A stretch of 64,000 bases of DNA from Streptomyces monomycini. GTDB taxonomy: Bacteria; Actinomycetota; Actinomycetes; Streptomycetales; Streptomycetaceae. How positions within the stretch are numbered: position 1 is the first letter of the stretch; the number at the start of each line of letters is the position of its first letter. Under the pieces are notes generated by a model. The model searched no databases. It was given only the letters and a program-made list of their open reading frames with translations, and was not told where the DNA came from. The stretch spans positions 1 through 64,000 of the forward strand of contig NZ_JAFIQY010000031.1 in NCBI RefSeq assembly GCF_022271435.1, written 5' to 3'. This document shows, in pieces, positions 17,010 to 24,315 of this stretch. Position numbers and translations under genes: made by a program.

Positions 17010-17052
17010 GGAGCGGGCGGGGCGGGGCGGCGCGGCTCGCTCCGCCCGCTCC
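17010..17052 (+). terminator. Hairpin downstream of hutH
   Basis: GGAGCGGGCGG (17010-17020) pairs exactly with CCGCCCGCTCC (17042-17052) across a 21-nt loop, starting 25 nt after the hutH stop. It lacks a U-run but is a plausible GC-type terminator. It would also serve the convergent sortase-substrate gene. Confidence 0.5.
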
Positions 17053-17151
17053 GCGCTTCCGGTACGTGTTTCCGCCCCGCCCGGCCGCCGTCCGGAGATC
17101 CGCGCGGTTCTCCGCGCTTCTTTGCCAGGTCGGGGCCGGGCCCCGGGCCGG

Positions 17152-17493
17152 TCAGGCCACGTCGCCGCGGCTGCGGCGGACGGAGAAGCCGACCAGCCCG
17201 GCACCGATGCCGAGGAAGGCGGCGCCCCCGACGACGTACGGCGTGGTGTCGAACGCGCCGGTGTCGGCGAGCAGCGTTCCCTGCCCGGTCGCGGAATTCT
17301 GCTGGTCCGTACTGGTCTGCGTGGCGGCGTGCGGCTGCGTCTTCGGCGCCTGCTGGGCCGACCGGGGCGTGTCGTGCGGCGTCCGTTCGCCGTGTTCGAC
17401 GGTGGCGTTCGCGGACGGTACGAACCACAGGGCGAGCAGTACCGATCCCGCGGCTGCGGCGGTCAGCAGTGGTCGACGTGCGGTCACGGGCAC
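17152..17493 (-). CDS. Small secreted LAxTG-anchored surface protein (sortase E-type substrate)
   Basis: The 113-residue protein begins with a signal peptide (RRPLLTAAAAGSVLLALWFVPSANA). A short Gln/Thr/Ala-rich, low-complexity region follows. It ends in a cell-wall sorting signal: LADTG, a hydrophobic stretch (YVVGGAAFLGIGAGLVGF) and a basic tail (RRSRGDVA). LAxTG is the motif recognised by class E sortases in Streptomyces, which attach chaplins and other proteins to the wall. No sortase gene is nearby. The GTG at 17493 has AAGGGGG 9 nt upstream. The mature part is only about 55 residues, and its function is unknown. Confidence 0.8.
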   Translation of the reverse strand: MPVTARRPLLTAAAAGSVLLALWFVPSANATVEHGERTPHDTPRSAQQAPKTQPHAATQTSTDQQNSATGQGTLLADTGAFDTTPYVVGGAAFLGIGAGLVGFSVRRSRGDVA

Positions 17494-17589
17494 AGAAACG
17501 ATCCCCCTTGTGGGCTCGGCAAATTGACCGTTGACAACAGATGTTAGTGACAGCCGCGGGTCGTGGGGAAGTCAGGAGCCGGTGGTGCT

Positions 17590-17595
17590 TACGCT
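17590..17595 (+). promoter_or_regulatory. -10 element for a probable leaderless transcript
   Basis: TACGCT fits TAnnnT and ends 7 nt before the ATG at 17603. There is no ribosome site between them, so transcription probably starts at or next to the start codon. Confidence 0.45.
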
Positions 17596-17602
17596 CCCTG
17601 AC

Positions 17603-17995
17603 ATGAGCAACGACGAGACATCACGGTTTGTCCGGCTCCATGTCGAACTCGTCATGGAGGTCGCCGACTCGGACCGGCTGACCGGCGCGGCACTCGACCA
17701 CATCAACGGTGACCCTTCTCTACCCGCGGAGGAGCGCGGCCATGCGCGGGAAACGGTCCAGACCGATCCGGCGGAGGCGCTGGCGTACCTCGTGGACCCC
17801 TTCGACCTGGTCGAGGGCGTCCCGGGGGTGGAGCTGACGCAGGCGTCCTGGAGCAGCGAGGAGATCGACTACGACGCCGACGCGGAGTGGGTCCTCGGGC
17901 ACGACGCCGAGGACGACGACTTCCCGGAGGACGAGGAACCCGAGACGGCCGGGGCGGCCGAGGTGCCCGCGGACGGGGTGCGCGCCCGCTTCTGA
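17603..17995 (+). CDS. Conserved acidic protein of unknown function
   Basis: From the ATG at 17603 the product is 130 residues and begins MSNDETSRFVRLHVELVMEV. It has a compact N-terminal domain (to about residue 100) with a helix DSDRLTGAALDHIN. A strongly acidic tail follows (HDAEDDDFPEDEEPE). I recognise no family. The upstream frame is open to 17531, but only the ATG at 17603 has a -10 element at leaderless spacing. It is divergent from the sortase-substrate gene with about 110 nt between them. Confidence 0.65.
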   Translation: MSNDETSRFVRLHVELVMEVADSDRLTGAALDHINGDPSLPAEERGHARETVQTDPAEALAYLVDPFDLVEGVPGVELTQASWSSEEIDYDADAEWVLGHDAEDDDFPEDEEPETAGAAEVPADGVRARF

Positions 17996-18013
17996 GGAGC
18001 CGCCCGCGGCCGA

Positions 18014-18086
18014 CGCCACGCGATCTCCGTACGACCGCCACGCGATCTCCGTACGACGCCCGTCATCGTCCGGGGGTCGCGTGGCG
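18014..18086 (+). repeat. Perfect 22-bp tandem repeat with a shared complementary arm
   Basis: Two identical 22-bp units lie end to end (18014-18035 and 18036-18057), each beginning CGCCACGCGATC. Downstream, TCGCGTGGCG (18077-18086) is complementary to the first ten bases of either unit and is followed by TTTCCC. The RNA after the 17603 gene could thus form one of two alternative hairpins, the nearer one terminator-like. Confidence 0.65.
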
Positions 18087-18221
18087 TTTCCCACAGCTGC
18101 CGTACGCATGGAACGGACGAAACGGAACAGACGTTCCTGATGGTGTCGGCCGGCAGTATGCGGCGCGGCGCCCGGCTCGGGGGTTTTCGGGTTCGGTAGC
18201 AAGGCAATGGAGAGTCGTGTG

Positions 18222-19466
18222 ATGACGGACAGCAAGCGTCGCAAGGGCCTGATAGCCACTGCCGCGCTGCTCGGGGGTGTGCTGACACTCGGGGCGTGCG
18301 GTGGCGGTGACGGCGGTGACGGGGGCGGCCAGGACAACACGAAGAAGGTCGACGAGGCGGCGGCGAAGGACGCCTCGGAAGCCAAGATCAAGATCGAACC
18401 GAAGAACGGATCCACCGACGCGGGCATCAACAGCGCCGCCAAGGTCACCGTCGCCGGCGGCAAGCTCACCGACGTCACGATGACCGCCGGTGAGAACAAG
18501 AAGCCGGTCGAGGGCACGCTCGCCGCCGACGGCAGCTCCTGGCAGCCGAAGAAGCAGCTGGAGCGCTCGACCAAGTACACGATCACCGCGCACGCCGCCG
18601 ACGGCGAGGGCCGCAAGGCGGTGGAGCACTCGACCTTCACCACGGTCTCCCCGAAGAACAGCTTCATAGGCAACTACACACCGGAGGACGGCTCGACCGT
18701 CGGTGTCGGTATGCCGGTGTCGGTCAACTTCGACAAGCCCGTGAAGAACAAGAAGGACGTCCAGTCCGCGATCAAGGTGGCGTCCAGCAGCAACCAGGAG
18801 ATCGTCGGCCACTGGTTCGGCGACCAGCGCCTGGACTTCCGCCCGAAGGACTACTGGAAGCCGAATTCCCAGGTCAGCGTGGACCTGAAGCTGGACGGCG
18901 TCGAGGCCGCACCCGGCGTCAAGGGCGTCCAGAACAAGAAGGTCAACTTCAAGATCGGGCGGTCGCAGGTCAGCACCGTCGACGCCAAGACGCACCAGAT
19001 GACCGTGGTGCGCGACGGCAAGACGATCAAGACCATCCCGATCTCGGCGGGCAGCAAGGACCACCCGACGTACAACGGCAAGATGGTCGTCTCGGAGAAG
19101 TACCAGCAGACCCGGATGGACGGCTCCACCGTCGGCTTCACCAACAACGACGGCAAGGGCGAGTACGACATCCCCGACGTCCCGCACGCCATGCGGCTGT
19201 CCAGCTCCGGCACGTTCCTGCACGGCAACTACTGGGGCAAGGGCATCTTCGGCAACGCCAACACCAGCCACGGCTGCATCGGCCTGGAGGACGTCAAGGG
19301 CGCCGGTGACCCCGGCACCGACGGCGCCTGGTTCTACCAGAACTCGCTGGTCGGCGACGTAGTCCACATGGTCAACTCCCCGGACAAGACCATCAAGCCG
19401 GACAACGGCCTCAACGGCTGGAACATGGACTGGAACGAGTGGGTGGCGGGCAGCGCCGTGAAGTAG
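18222..19466 (+). CDS. L,D-transpeptidase lipoprotein with Ig-like domains
   Basis: The 414-residue protein has a lipoprotein signal (ATAALLGGVLTLGAC, lipidated Cys at about residue 25) and a Gly/Asp-rich linker. Two Ig-like domains (about 50-240) and a YkuD catalytic domain follow. The active site is clear: HGNYWGKGIFGNANTSHGC has the His and the SHGC nucleophile motif. It makes 3-3 crosslinks in peptidoglycan outside the membrane and is not sensitive to most penicillins. The architecture equals mycobacterial LdtB-type enzymes. The start at 18222 is chosen because GGAGA lies 8-9 nt upstream; an ATG five codons earlier overlaps that ribosome site. Confidence 0.92.
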   Translation: MTDSKRRKGLIATAALLGGVLTLGACGGGDGGDGGGQDNTKKVDEAAAKDASEAKIKIEPKNGSTDAGINSAAKVTVAGGKLTDVTMTAGENKKPVEGTLAADGSSWQPKKQLERSTKYTITAHAADGEGRKAVEHSTFTTVSPKNSFIGNYTPEDGSTVGVGMPVSVNFDKPVKNKKDVQSAIKVASSSNQEIVGHWFGDQRLDFRPKDYWKPNSQVSVDLKLDGVEAAPGVKGVQNKKVNFKIGRSQVSTVDAKTHQMTVVRDGKTIKTIPISAGSKDHPTYNGKMVVSEKYQQTRMDGSTVGFTNNDGKGEYDIPDVPHAMRLSSSGTFLHGNYWGKGIFGNANTSHGCIGLEDVKGAGDPGTDGAWFYQNSLVGDVVHMVNSPDKTIKPDNGLNGWNMDWNEWVAGSAVK

Positions 19467-19487
19467 CGCGCCTTTGCCCCTCGGCTC

Positions 19488-19531
19488 GGAGGGCGGGCCC
19501 CCGCCGGTGCGCAGGCGGGGGCCCGCCCTCC
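19488..19531 (+). terminator. 18-bp perfect hairpin after the L,D-transpeptidase gene
   Basis: GGAGGGCGGGCCCCCGCC (19488-19505) and its exact complement (19514-19531) flank an 8-nt loop. It starts 21 nt after the transpeptidase stop. The stem is very stable and ends 1 nt before the -10 element of the next gene, so it insulates the two units. Confidence 0.88.
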
Positions 19532-19532
19532 G

Positions 19533-19538
19533 TATCGT
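19533..19538 (+). promoter_or_regulatory. -10 element for a leaderless DUF2786 gene
   Basis: TATCGT fits TAnnnT and ends 6 nt before the GTG start at 19545, with no ribosome site. The upstream terminator stem occupies the position where a -35 would be, so promoter recognition would rely mainly on the -10. Confidence 0.4.
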
Positions 19539-19544
19539 GACCAC

Positions 19545-20828
19545 GTGAGCAAGCACGACGACGGACAGCGGCAGCAGGGCGGCCGGGCGGCGGCCGGTGA
19601 ACTGGTCGGCACCGTACTCGGCACCGTCCGGTACGCCGAGGACGGGACGCCCGCCGAGGACGCCCTGGAGGCCGGCGCCTCCATGCTGGCAGCGGCGCCC
19701 GCCGGCCCGGAGGCCGTCAGCGCCGCGCTGCTGGCGGCGGCGGAGGACGGCGTACGGCGCTGCTGGCAGGGCGGCTGGCAGCCCGCCGACCTGGAGCGGA
19801 TCGTACGGCGCGAGACGGGCGGCGGCCCGCGTACCGCCGTCGTCGTGGACGCGATGGCCGCCGAGGCCCAGCGCGCGGGCCGGGCGGCGGAACGCGCCCG
19901 TGGGCCCCGCTGGGCGGCCCAGCTGCGCGACCTGGGAGCCGAGCTCTGGTGGCAGTCGGACGCCCGCTACATCCACGAGCTGGCGCACCGCCGCCGCAGC
20001 TCACGCTTCGAGACGACGTACGACGTTCTGGCAGCGCTGCGCGTCCTGGCGCGCCTGCCCCGCATCACGCCCCTTCCGGCCGCCCGTCCGGTACGCGCGC
20101 ACGCGCCCGCCGAGTCCCGGGCCCTCGGCCGTATCCGCGGCCTGCTCGCCAAGGCCGAGGCGACGGACTACCCGGACGAGGCGGAGGCACTGTCGGCCAA
20201 GGCCCAGGAGCTGATGGCGCGCCACAGCATCGACGAAGCACTCCTCGACCACGCTGGCACCGGCTTCGGCCCCGCTTCCTCGGCCATGCGCACCGCACCC
20301 TCCACCCCCTCCGCCATCCGCATCGGCATCGAAGGCCCGTACGAGCAGGCGAAGGCCCTGCTGCTCGACGCGGTCGCCACCGCCAACCGCTGCCAGGCAG
20401 TCTGGTCCGGCGACGTGGCCTTCTCCACCCTCATCGGCTTCGAAGCCGACCTGGAGGCCACCGAACTCCTCTACACCTCGCTGCTCCTCCAGGCCACCAC
20501 CGCCATGCACCGCGCGGGCGACGCCCACCACAGCCGCGGCCGGTCCCGCCGTACCCGCGACTTCCGCCAGACCTTCCTCGTCGCGTACGCCGACCGCATC
20601 CGCGCCCGCCTGACCGCGGCCACGCAGGAGGCGACCGCCGAAGCCGCGGGCGGCGCCCCGGACCTCCTGCCGGTCCTGGCCGCCCGCGAGGTCGCCGTGG
20701 CGGAGACCACCGGCGAACTGTTCCCCGACACCGCCGCCGTCCGGATGCGGGGCGTACGCGACGCCGCCGGCTGGGAACAGGGCGCCGCGGCAGCCGACCA
20801 GGCCCATCTCAACCACCGAAAGACCTGA
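19545..20828 (+). CDS. DUF2786 domain protein
   Basis: The 427-residue protein has an Ala/Arg-rich helical N-terminal half. At about 190-235 comes the DUF2786 segment ALGRIRGLLAKAEATDYPDEAEALSAKAQELMARHSID, which is typical of the family. A C-terminal domain contains GIEGPYEQAKALLLDAVATANRCQAVW. DUF2786 proteins occur in bacteria and phages and have no assigned biochemical role. There is no signal or membrane segment, so it is probably cytosolic. The GTG start is supported by a -10 at leaderless spacing. It is convergent with the MerR gene. Confidence 0.82.
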   Translation: MSKHDDGQRQQGGRAAAGELVGTVLGTVRYAEDGTPAEDALEAGASMLAAAPAGPEAVSAALLAAAEDGVRRCWQGGWQPADLERIVRRETGGGPRTAVVVDAMAAEAQRAGRAAERARGPRWAAQLRDLGAELWWQSDARYIHELAHRRRSSRFETTYDVLAALRVLARLPRITPLPAARPVRAHAPAESRALGRIRGLLAKAEATDYPDEAEALSAKAQELMARHSIDEALLDHAGTGFGPASSAMRTAPSTPSAIRIGIEGPYEQAKALLLDAVATANRCQAVWSGDVAFSTLIGFEADLEATELLYTSLLLQATTAMHRAGDAHHSRGRSRRTRDFRQTFLVAYADRIRARLTAATQEATAEAAGGAPDLLPVLAAREVAVAETTGELFPDTAAVRMRGVRDAAGWEQGAAAADQAHLNHRKT

Positions 20829-20891
20829 CCCCGGCGGCGAACCCTTGATCCGCCCCCCTAATCTGCCCTCCCCCTGATCCGCCCCCTCGCG

Positions 20892-21368
20892 TCAGCTCCG
20901 GTCGGACGGTGCGCCGATCCGCGCCGCAGCGGCGCCGCCGGACCGCTCGGTGTCGCCCGCGCCCGGCCGCTGCACCGCACCGGCCGCGAAGCAGGCCTCC
21001 GGATCGTCACCCCCGGTCGGCGCCGTGGCGGCGATGAGGGCGTCCAGCGTCTCCCGTGCGGCCAACAGGCCGGCCACCGCCTCGTTGATGCGTTCACGCT
21101 CCCGGTGCAGGTCGGGCAGCATGCCGGAACAGGCCGGCGCCAGGGTCTGCCCGTCGTCGGCCATGCAGGGCATCAGCTCGGCGATCGTGGCGGTGCCGAG
21201 ACCGGCGCCGAGCAACATGCGGATGCCGCGGACGGTGGCTATGTCCGCTTCGGCGAACTCGCGGTACCCGCTGGCCTGCCGCGACGGCTTGAGCAGCCCC
21301 TGCTCCTCGTAGTAACGCAGCAGACGTTGGCTGACCCCGGTCCGCCGGGAGAACTCCCCCATACGCAT
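20892..21368 (-). CDS. MerR-family regulator
   Basis: The 158-residue protein has an N-terminal MerR winged helix (MRMGEFSRRTGVSQRLLRYYEEQGLLKPSRQASGYREF). A dimerisation helix (LHRERERINEAVAGLLAARETLDALI) and a short low-complexity tail follow. Cys residues at PCMADD and PACSGM lie in the linker and could sense a ligand or redox state. It is divergent from an imine-reductase-like gene whose promoter has the overlong spacer typical of MerR control. A second ATG two codons in is possible. Confidence 0.87.
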   Translation of the reverse strand: MRMGEFSRRTGVSQRLLRYYEEQGLLKPSRQASGYREFAEADIATVRGIRMLLGAGLGTATIAELMPCMADDGQTLAPACSGMLPDLHRERERINEAVAGLLAARETLDALIAATAPTGGDDPEACFAAGAVQRPGAGDTERSGGAAAARIGAPSDRS

Positions 21369-21388
21369 GTGACGACCACCACGTTCAG

Positions 21389-21420
21389 TTGACTCTCACA
21401 CCGATGTGAGACAGCAGTCT
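21389..21420 (+). promoter_or_regulatory. MerR-type promoter with dyad between -35 and -10
   Basis: TTGACT (21389-21394) serves as -35. TCTCACA (21394-21400) and TGTGAGA (21405-21411) form a perfect 7-bp inverted repeat around CCGA. CAGTCT (21415-21420) is the best -10, at a 20-bp spacing. The long spacer with an internal dyad is what MerR activators untwist. Transcription would start at or next to the reductase ATG at 21428, so the mRNA is likely leaderless. Confidence 0.55.
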
Positions 21421-21427
21421 ATTCCGC

Positions 21428-22345
21428 ATGACTGACAACCGATCAGAAGCCCAGCCGCACGCACCCGTTACCGTCATCGGCCTCGGCCCCATGGGCCTCG
21501 CGCTCGCCGAAACGCTCCTGCGGAACGGCCACCCCACGACCGTCTGGAACCGCACCCCGGAGAAGGCCGACAGCCTCGTGGCCAAGGGGGCCCACCGCGC
21601 GGAGACGGTCGCCGAAGCGATCTCCGCGAGCGCTGTCACGGTCGTCTGTCTCCAGGACTACGCGGCCATGTACGCGGTGTTCGACTCCGCCGGCGACGCC
21701 GTGAAGGGCCGTGCACTGGTGAACCTCAACTCCGGCACACCGAACGAGGCACGCGCGGCGTCCCGTTGGGCGGCCGGGCGAGACGTCGCCTACCTGGACG
21801 GCGCGATCATGGTGCCGCCACCGCTCGTCGGGCACCCTGACTCCGTCTTCCTCTACAGCGGTGCACAGCATGTCTTCGACGAGCACCGGCCGACGCTGGC
21901 GAGCATGGGCGACCCCCGGTACCTCGGCCCCGACCCCACCCTGGCAGTGCTGTACAACACCGCGCTGCTCGACCTGATGTACGCGACCATGAACGGCTTC
22001 CTGCACGCCACAGCGCTGGTCGGATCGGCGAACGTCCCGGCGGCCGAGTTCGCCGGTCTCGCCCTCGACTGGTTCCTGCCCACAGTGGTGAACGCGACCC
22101 TCACCGAGCAGGCCCCCGCCCTGGACAAGGGCGACTACCCCGGCGACGCGGGCACCATGGAGATGAACCTCCACGCGCTCGACCACCTCACCCGCACCTG
22201 CGTGGAGCAGGGCATCCACGCCGACCAGCCGCAGCTCATGAAGGCGATCGCCGAGCAGGCGATCGCCCAGGGCCACAGCGGCAAGAACTACCTGGCCGTG
22301 CACGAGGTCTTCAAGCAGCCGGCCCAGCCCCGCCGACCCGGCTGA
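21428..22345 (+). CDS. NAD(P)-dependent imine reductase-like oxidoreductase
   Basis: The 305-residue protein has a Rossmann N-domain (VTVIGLGPMGLALAETLLRNGH with GxGxxG, then TTVWNRTPEKAD, where Arg favours NADPH). An all-helical C-domain forms a dimer swap. The GLGPMG and NLNSGTP blocks match imine reductases and beta-hydroxyacid dehydrogenase relatives; the usual catalytic Lys of hydroxyacid dehydrogenases is not evident. It probably reduces a cyclic imine or similar C=N/C=O substrate. It is divergent from, and probably activated by, the MerR gene at 20892. No ribosome site precedes the ATG. Confidence 0.85.
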   Translation: MTDNRSEAQPHAPVTVIGLGPMGLALAETLLRNGHPTTVWNRTPEKADSLVAKGAHRAETVAEAISASAVTVVCLQDYAAMYAVFDSAGDAVKGRALVNLNSGTPNEARAASRWAAGRDVAYLDGAIMVPPPLVGHPDSVFLYSGAQHVFDEHRPTLASMGDPRYLGPDPTLAVLYNTALLDLMYATMNGFLHATALVGSANVPAAEFAGLALDWFLPTVVNATLTEQAPALDKGDYPGDAGTMEMNLHALDHLTRTCVEQGIHADQPQLMKAIAEQAIAQGHSGKNYLAVHEVFKQPAQPRRPG

Positions 22346-22699
22346 ACCCCGAGCACTTCCCCATCCCCCGCCAGCGCCCGGAAGTACTCCCCCGGCCCAC
22401 CGACCAGCTTCCGGGCTTCCAGGTCCATCAGCCCGCTCACCGCCGTCACCCGGGCCGCCCCCACGAACACAGCCCGCCCCGTACCACAGGCCCCCTCGAC
22501 CCGCCGTCACGTCCGGGCGCCCTTCGGCGCCGTGATCGCCAGTGCGGCCGGTACGGGTCCGCCGGGACGGCCGTCGCCGCGTCTGTGATGCGCGTATCTC
22601 ATTTGACGCCTGATCGGTCACCAACGAGACTTCGCCAACAACCAGGACAAACACGTGGGTTCGCCCCATGTGTAACGGTACGAGGGGTTACCGAAGAAC
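22346..22699. other. Intergenic region with a possible gene remnant
   Basis: About 350 bases. On the reverse strand about 22350-22470 reads VTAVSGLMDLEARKLVGGPGEYFRALAG, which looks protein-like, but the frame runs into the antisense of the reductase gene and has no ribosome site. It may be a decayed gene end. The part from 22600 is AT-richer and should hold the promoter of the ALF-repeat gene. Confidence 0.35.
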
Positions 22700-23461
22700 A
22701 TGCACACACATCACACCAACTCCGCGCGCGTGCGCAGAACCATCGCGCGCGGCGTCGTGACCGCCACCGTGCTGGCCGCGGTCACCGGCTTGGTCGCGCC
22801 GATGGCCGCGGTTGCCGCGACGCCGGACGGGGCGCCCAAGAAGTCCGGTCGCACGACCGAGGAGATACTGCGGGAGATCGAGAAGGCCAGGGCCGAGCGT
22901 GCGGCCCGACAGGCCAGGGCCCAGGTCCTGAGCACCGTGGGTATCCCGAACCGCCCGGACCTGGTGGAGCTCGGCGACACCGATTTCCTCCGCGCGCTCG
23001 CGGAGCACCCCGCTTCCGGGCCGGAGGTCCGGGCCGCAGCCGTCCGCGCCCTGAACGGTGGCCCGGCCGGCCGGCAGGAGTTCATGGCCAACGGCGCCCG
23101 CGAGGCCCACTGGCGCGACGTGGAACGCGAGATCAAGGAGGTGCAGGAGCAGCTCCGCAAGGACGCCGAGCGCCCGAAGGAGATCGCCGCTCGCAAGAAG
23201 ACCGCGGCCCTGTTCGACATGGTCGCCTCCGAGGCCATGCTCGGCCTCAGCGATGACGCCTTCCTCCGCGAACTGCTGCGCGGCGCTCCCGCCAAGACCC
23301 GGGCCACCGGCCTCTACGCGGAGGGCCTGCGGGTGTCCGAAAGCTCCGACCCGGCGGCCTGGAAGGAGTTCATCCACACCGGTGCCCACCAGGCCTACGT
23401 GCGCGATTTCGACGAGTTCATGAAGAAGCGCGACGAGGCCGACCGGAAGCGCGCGCAGTAA
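22700..23461 (+). CDS. Secreted ALF-repeat protein
   Basis: The 253-residue protein has a signal peptide (RRTIARGVVTATVLAAVTGLVAPMAAVAA). The mature part is all helical, with short repeats of the ALF type: DTDFLRALAEHPASGPEVRAAA and later DDAFLRELLRGAPAKTRATG, each followed by an EFM/EFIHTGAH...AYVRDFDEF helix. ALF repeats are found almost only in actinobacteria, often in secreted proteins of unknown role and in polymorphic-toxin-like arrays. A Glu/Lys/Arg-rich coiled-coil part lies between (residues ~135-165). There is no catalytic domain. The ribosome site is weak. Confidence 0.78.
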   Translation: MHTHHTNSARVRRTIARGVVTATVLAAVTGLVAPMAAVAATPDGAPKKSGRTTEEILREIEKARAERAARQARAQVLSTVGIPNRPDLVELGDTDFLRALAEHPASGPEVRAAAVRALNGGPAGRQEFMANGAREAHWRDVEREIKEVQEQLRKDAERPKEIAARKKTAALFDMVASEAMLGLSDDAFLRELLRGAPAKTRATGLYAEGLRVSESSDPAAWKEFIHTGAHQAYVRDFDEFMKKRDEADRKRAQ

Positions 23462-23487
23462 TCCCGGCCCCCCTTCCGGCCCAGCCG

Positions 23488-24153
23488 TCAGCCATCCGCC
23501 TTGGCCACCCCCACCGGGCAGCTCACCCCCGTCCCCCCGATCCCGCAGTACCCCGCCGGGTTCTTGTCCAAGTACTGCTGGTGGTAGTCCTCGGCCGGGT
23601 AGAAGGGGCGGTCCGTGGCCGGGAGGATTTCGGTGGTGATGTCGCCGTGGCCCGCGGAGTGCAGGACGGACTGGTAGGCGGTGCGGGAGGCCTCGGCCGC
23701 CTGCTGGTCGGCGGGGGAGTGGGTGTAGATCGCGGAGCGGTACTGGGTGCCGGTGTCGTTGCCCTGGCGGAAGCCCTGGGTGGGGTCGTGGGACTCCCAG
23801 AAGAGCTTCAGGAGGGCGGCGTAGGAGACCTTGGCGGGGTCGTAGACGACGCGGACGGCTTCGGTGTGGCCCGTCAGGCCGCTGCACACCTCTTCGTAAG
23901 CCGGGTTCGGGGTGTGGCCGCCCTGGTAGCCGGCCAGGGTCGTCCAGACGCCCTCGGTCTGCCAGAACTTGCGCTCGGCGCCCCAGAAGCAGCCCAGGCC
24001 GAAGTCGGCGATCCGCAGGTGCTCGGGGTAGGGGCCGAGGAGCGGGTTGCCGAGGACCGTGTGCCGGTCGGGGACGGGGAAGTCACGTTCGGGGCGGCCC
24101 TTCAGGGCCTCCTCCGGGGTGGGCAGGGCGTTCTTGAAGCGGTTGAAGAGCAT
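23488..24153 (-). CDS. msrA: Peptide methionine sulfoxide reductase A
   Basis: The 221-residue protein has the MsrA active site FGLGCFWGAE with catalytic Cys55. The AGYQGGHTPNPAYEEVCSGLTGHTEAVRV block and a resolving cysteine in GTGVSCPVG near the C-terminus are also present. It reduces Met-S-sulfoxide in proteins with thioredoxin. The ~45-residue N-terminal extension before the core is usual in actinobacterial MsrA. GGAGCGAGACGTC before the ATG supports the start. It follows a TPR-like gene on the same strand by about 160 nt. Confidence 0.95.
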   Translation of the reverse strand: MLFNRFKNALPTPEEALKGRPERDFPVPDRHTVLGNPLLGPYPEHLRIADFGLGCFWGAERKFWQTEGVWTTLAGYQGGHTPNPAYEEVCSGLTGHTEAVRVVYDPAKVSYAALLKLFWESHDPTQGFRQGNDTGTQYRSAIYTHSPADQQAAEASRTAYQSVLHSAGHGDITTEILPATDRPFYPAEDYHQQYLDKNPAGYCGIGGTGVSCPVGVAKADG

Positions 24154-24248
24154 GACGTCTCGCTCCGTGGGTGAGGGAAGAGGACGGTGACCGGCTGCCG
24201 GGACAACGCCGGGCGGGGGAGACGCATTCCGGGGAGAGGGACGGGGGC

Positions 24249-24284
24249 GGGGACGAGGACGGGGACGAGGACGGGGACAGGGAC
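24249..24284. repeat. 12-bp tandem repeat
   Basis: GGGGACGAGGAC occurs at 24249-24260 and 24261-24272. A third copy with one change follows (24273-24284), and fainter purine-rich units lie on both sides. It is in the gap between the msrA gene and the upstream TPR-like gene. It is probably slippage DNA. Confidence 0.7.
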
Positions 24285-24315
24285 CGGGATGGCGCCGTCG
24301 CCGGGGCGGGGGCGG

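Noticed and set aside
22288..22470. 60-residue reverse frame after the reductase gene
   Set aside because: It ends inside the antisense of the reductase and lacks a ribosome site; kept only as a possible remnant in the intergenic note.
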